Below are positions 63,946-64,000 of a stretch of 64,000 bases of DNA, in pieces. Under the pieces are notes generated by a model. The model was not told where the DNA came from. It saw nothing but the letters and a program-made list of their open reading frames with translations, and did not search any database. Made by a program: the position numbers and the translations under genes. How positions within the stretch are numbered: position 1 is the first letter of the stretch; each line of letters starts with the position of its first letter. Source of the stretch: Berghia stephanieae (lineage: Eukaryota > Mollusca > Gastropoda > Nudibranchia > Aeolidiidae); contig CM067442.1 in NCBI GenBank assembly GCA_034508935.3, forward strand, positions 88,010,448-88,074,447, written 5' to 3'.

Positions 63946-64000
63946 ATGCACAAACACACACAAATTAAATTCTCGGTTACACATACACACAAAAATTAAA

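Overview
This is a piece of an AT-rich animal genome. The genes have GT-AG introns, and the window is dense in LINEs, SINE-like retroposons, MITEs and simple repeats. The repeats (RTE and CR1-like LINEs, a SINE sharing a LINE tail, an abundant retroposon with an AAAAACAAACAAAC tail) are not vertebrate in style. They suggest a lophotrochozoan, most likely a mollusc and possibly a gastropod. This is an inference; no marker in the window fixes the species.

Three host genes are supported exon by exon. (1) WDR26 (+), thirteen exons from 4921 to 17297, encodes a subunit of the GID/CTLH ubiquitin ligase. Its 5' exon or exons lie outside the window or were not recognised. (2) CNIH4 (-), five exons from 41861 down to 36712, encodes a complete 142-residue cornichon-type ER export receptor. 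(3) A seven-exon short-chain dehydrogenase/reductase gene (+), 42852 to 52622, encodes 373 residues and resembles retinol dehydrogenases 11-14. Its catalytic Ser and Tyr and one cofactor-loop Gly are all replaced, so it looks like a pseudoenzyme. WDR26 and CNIH4 are tail to tail, as I recall for human chromosome 1q42. CNIH4 and the SDR gene are head to head across 990 bp that carry a hAT-type MITE.

Layout: 1-4920, repeats and a G-poor minisatellite upstream of the first visible WDR26 exon. 4921-17297, WDR26 with LINE, SINE, retroposon and minisatellite material in its introns. 17298-25000, T-rich and mostly repeat-poor, perhaps a long 3' UTR. 25000-33600, a repeat cluster between the convergent genes, including a full-length RTE LINE with an intact ORF and an 11-bp target-site duplication. 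33600-41861, CNIH4 and its downstream region. 41862-42851, shared promoter interval. 42852-52622, SDR gene, with a CR1-like LINE in intron 1. 53460-58320, a second cluster of retroposons. 59500-61450, a reversed retroposon and an LTR-retroelement fossil with a minisatellite inside its LTR. 61450-64000, little recognisable.

The most unusual feature is a retroposon family of about 530 bp (called R530 here; my label), with about 25 copies in 64 kb. It has a fixed 5' end, an A-rich 3' tail, 8-15 bp target duplications and a 3' hairpin whose stem changes in compensating ways while the loop stays the same. One chimeric copy carries a sister 3' module with a wholly different 7-bp stem around the same loop. 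In the parts of the window assigned to the three genes, all 23 recognised copies point the same way as the local host gene.
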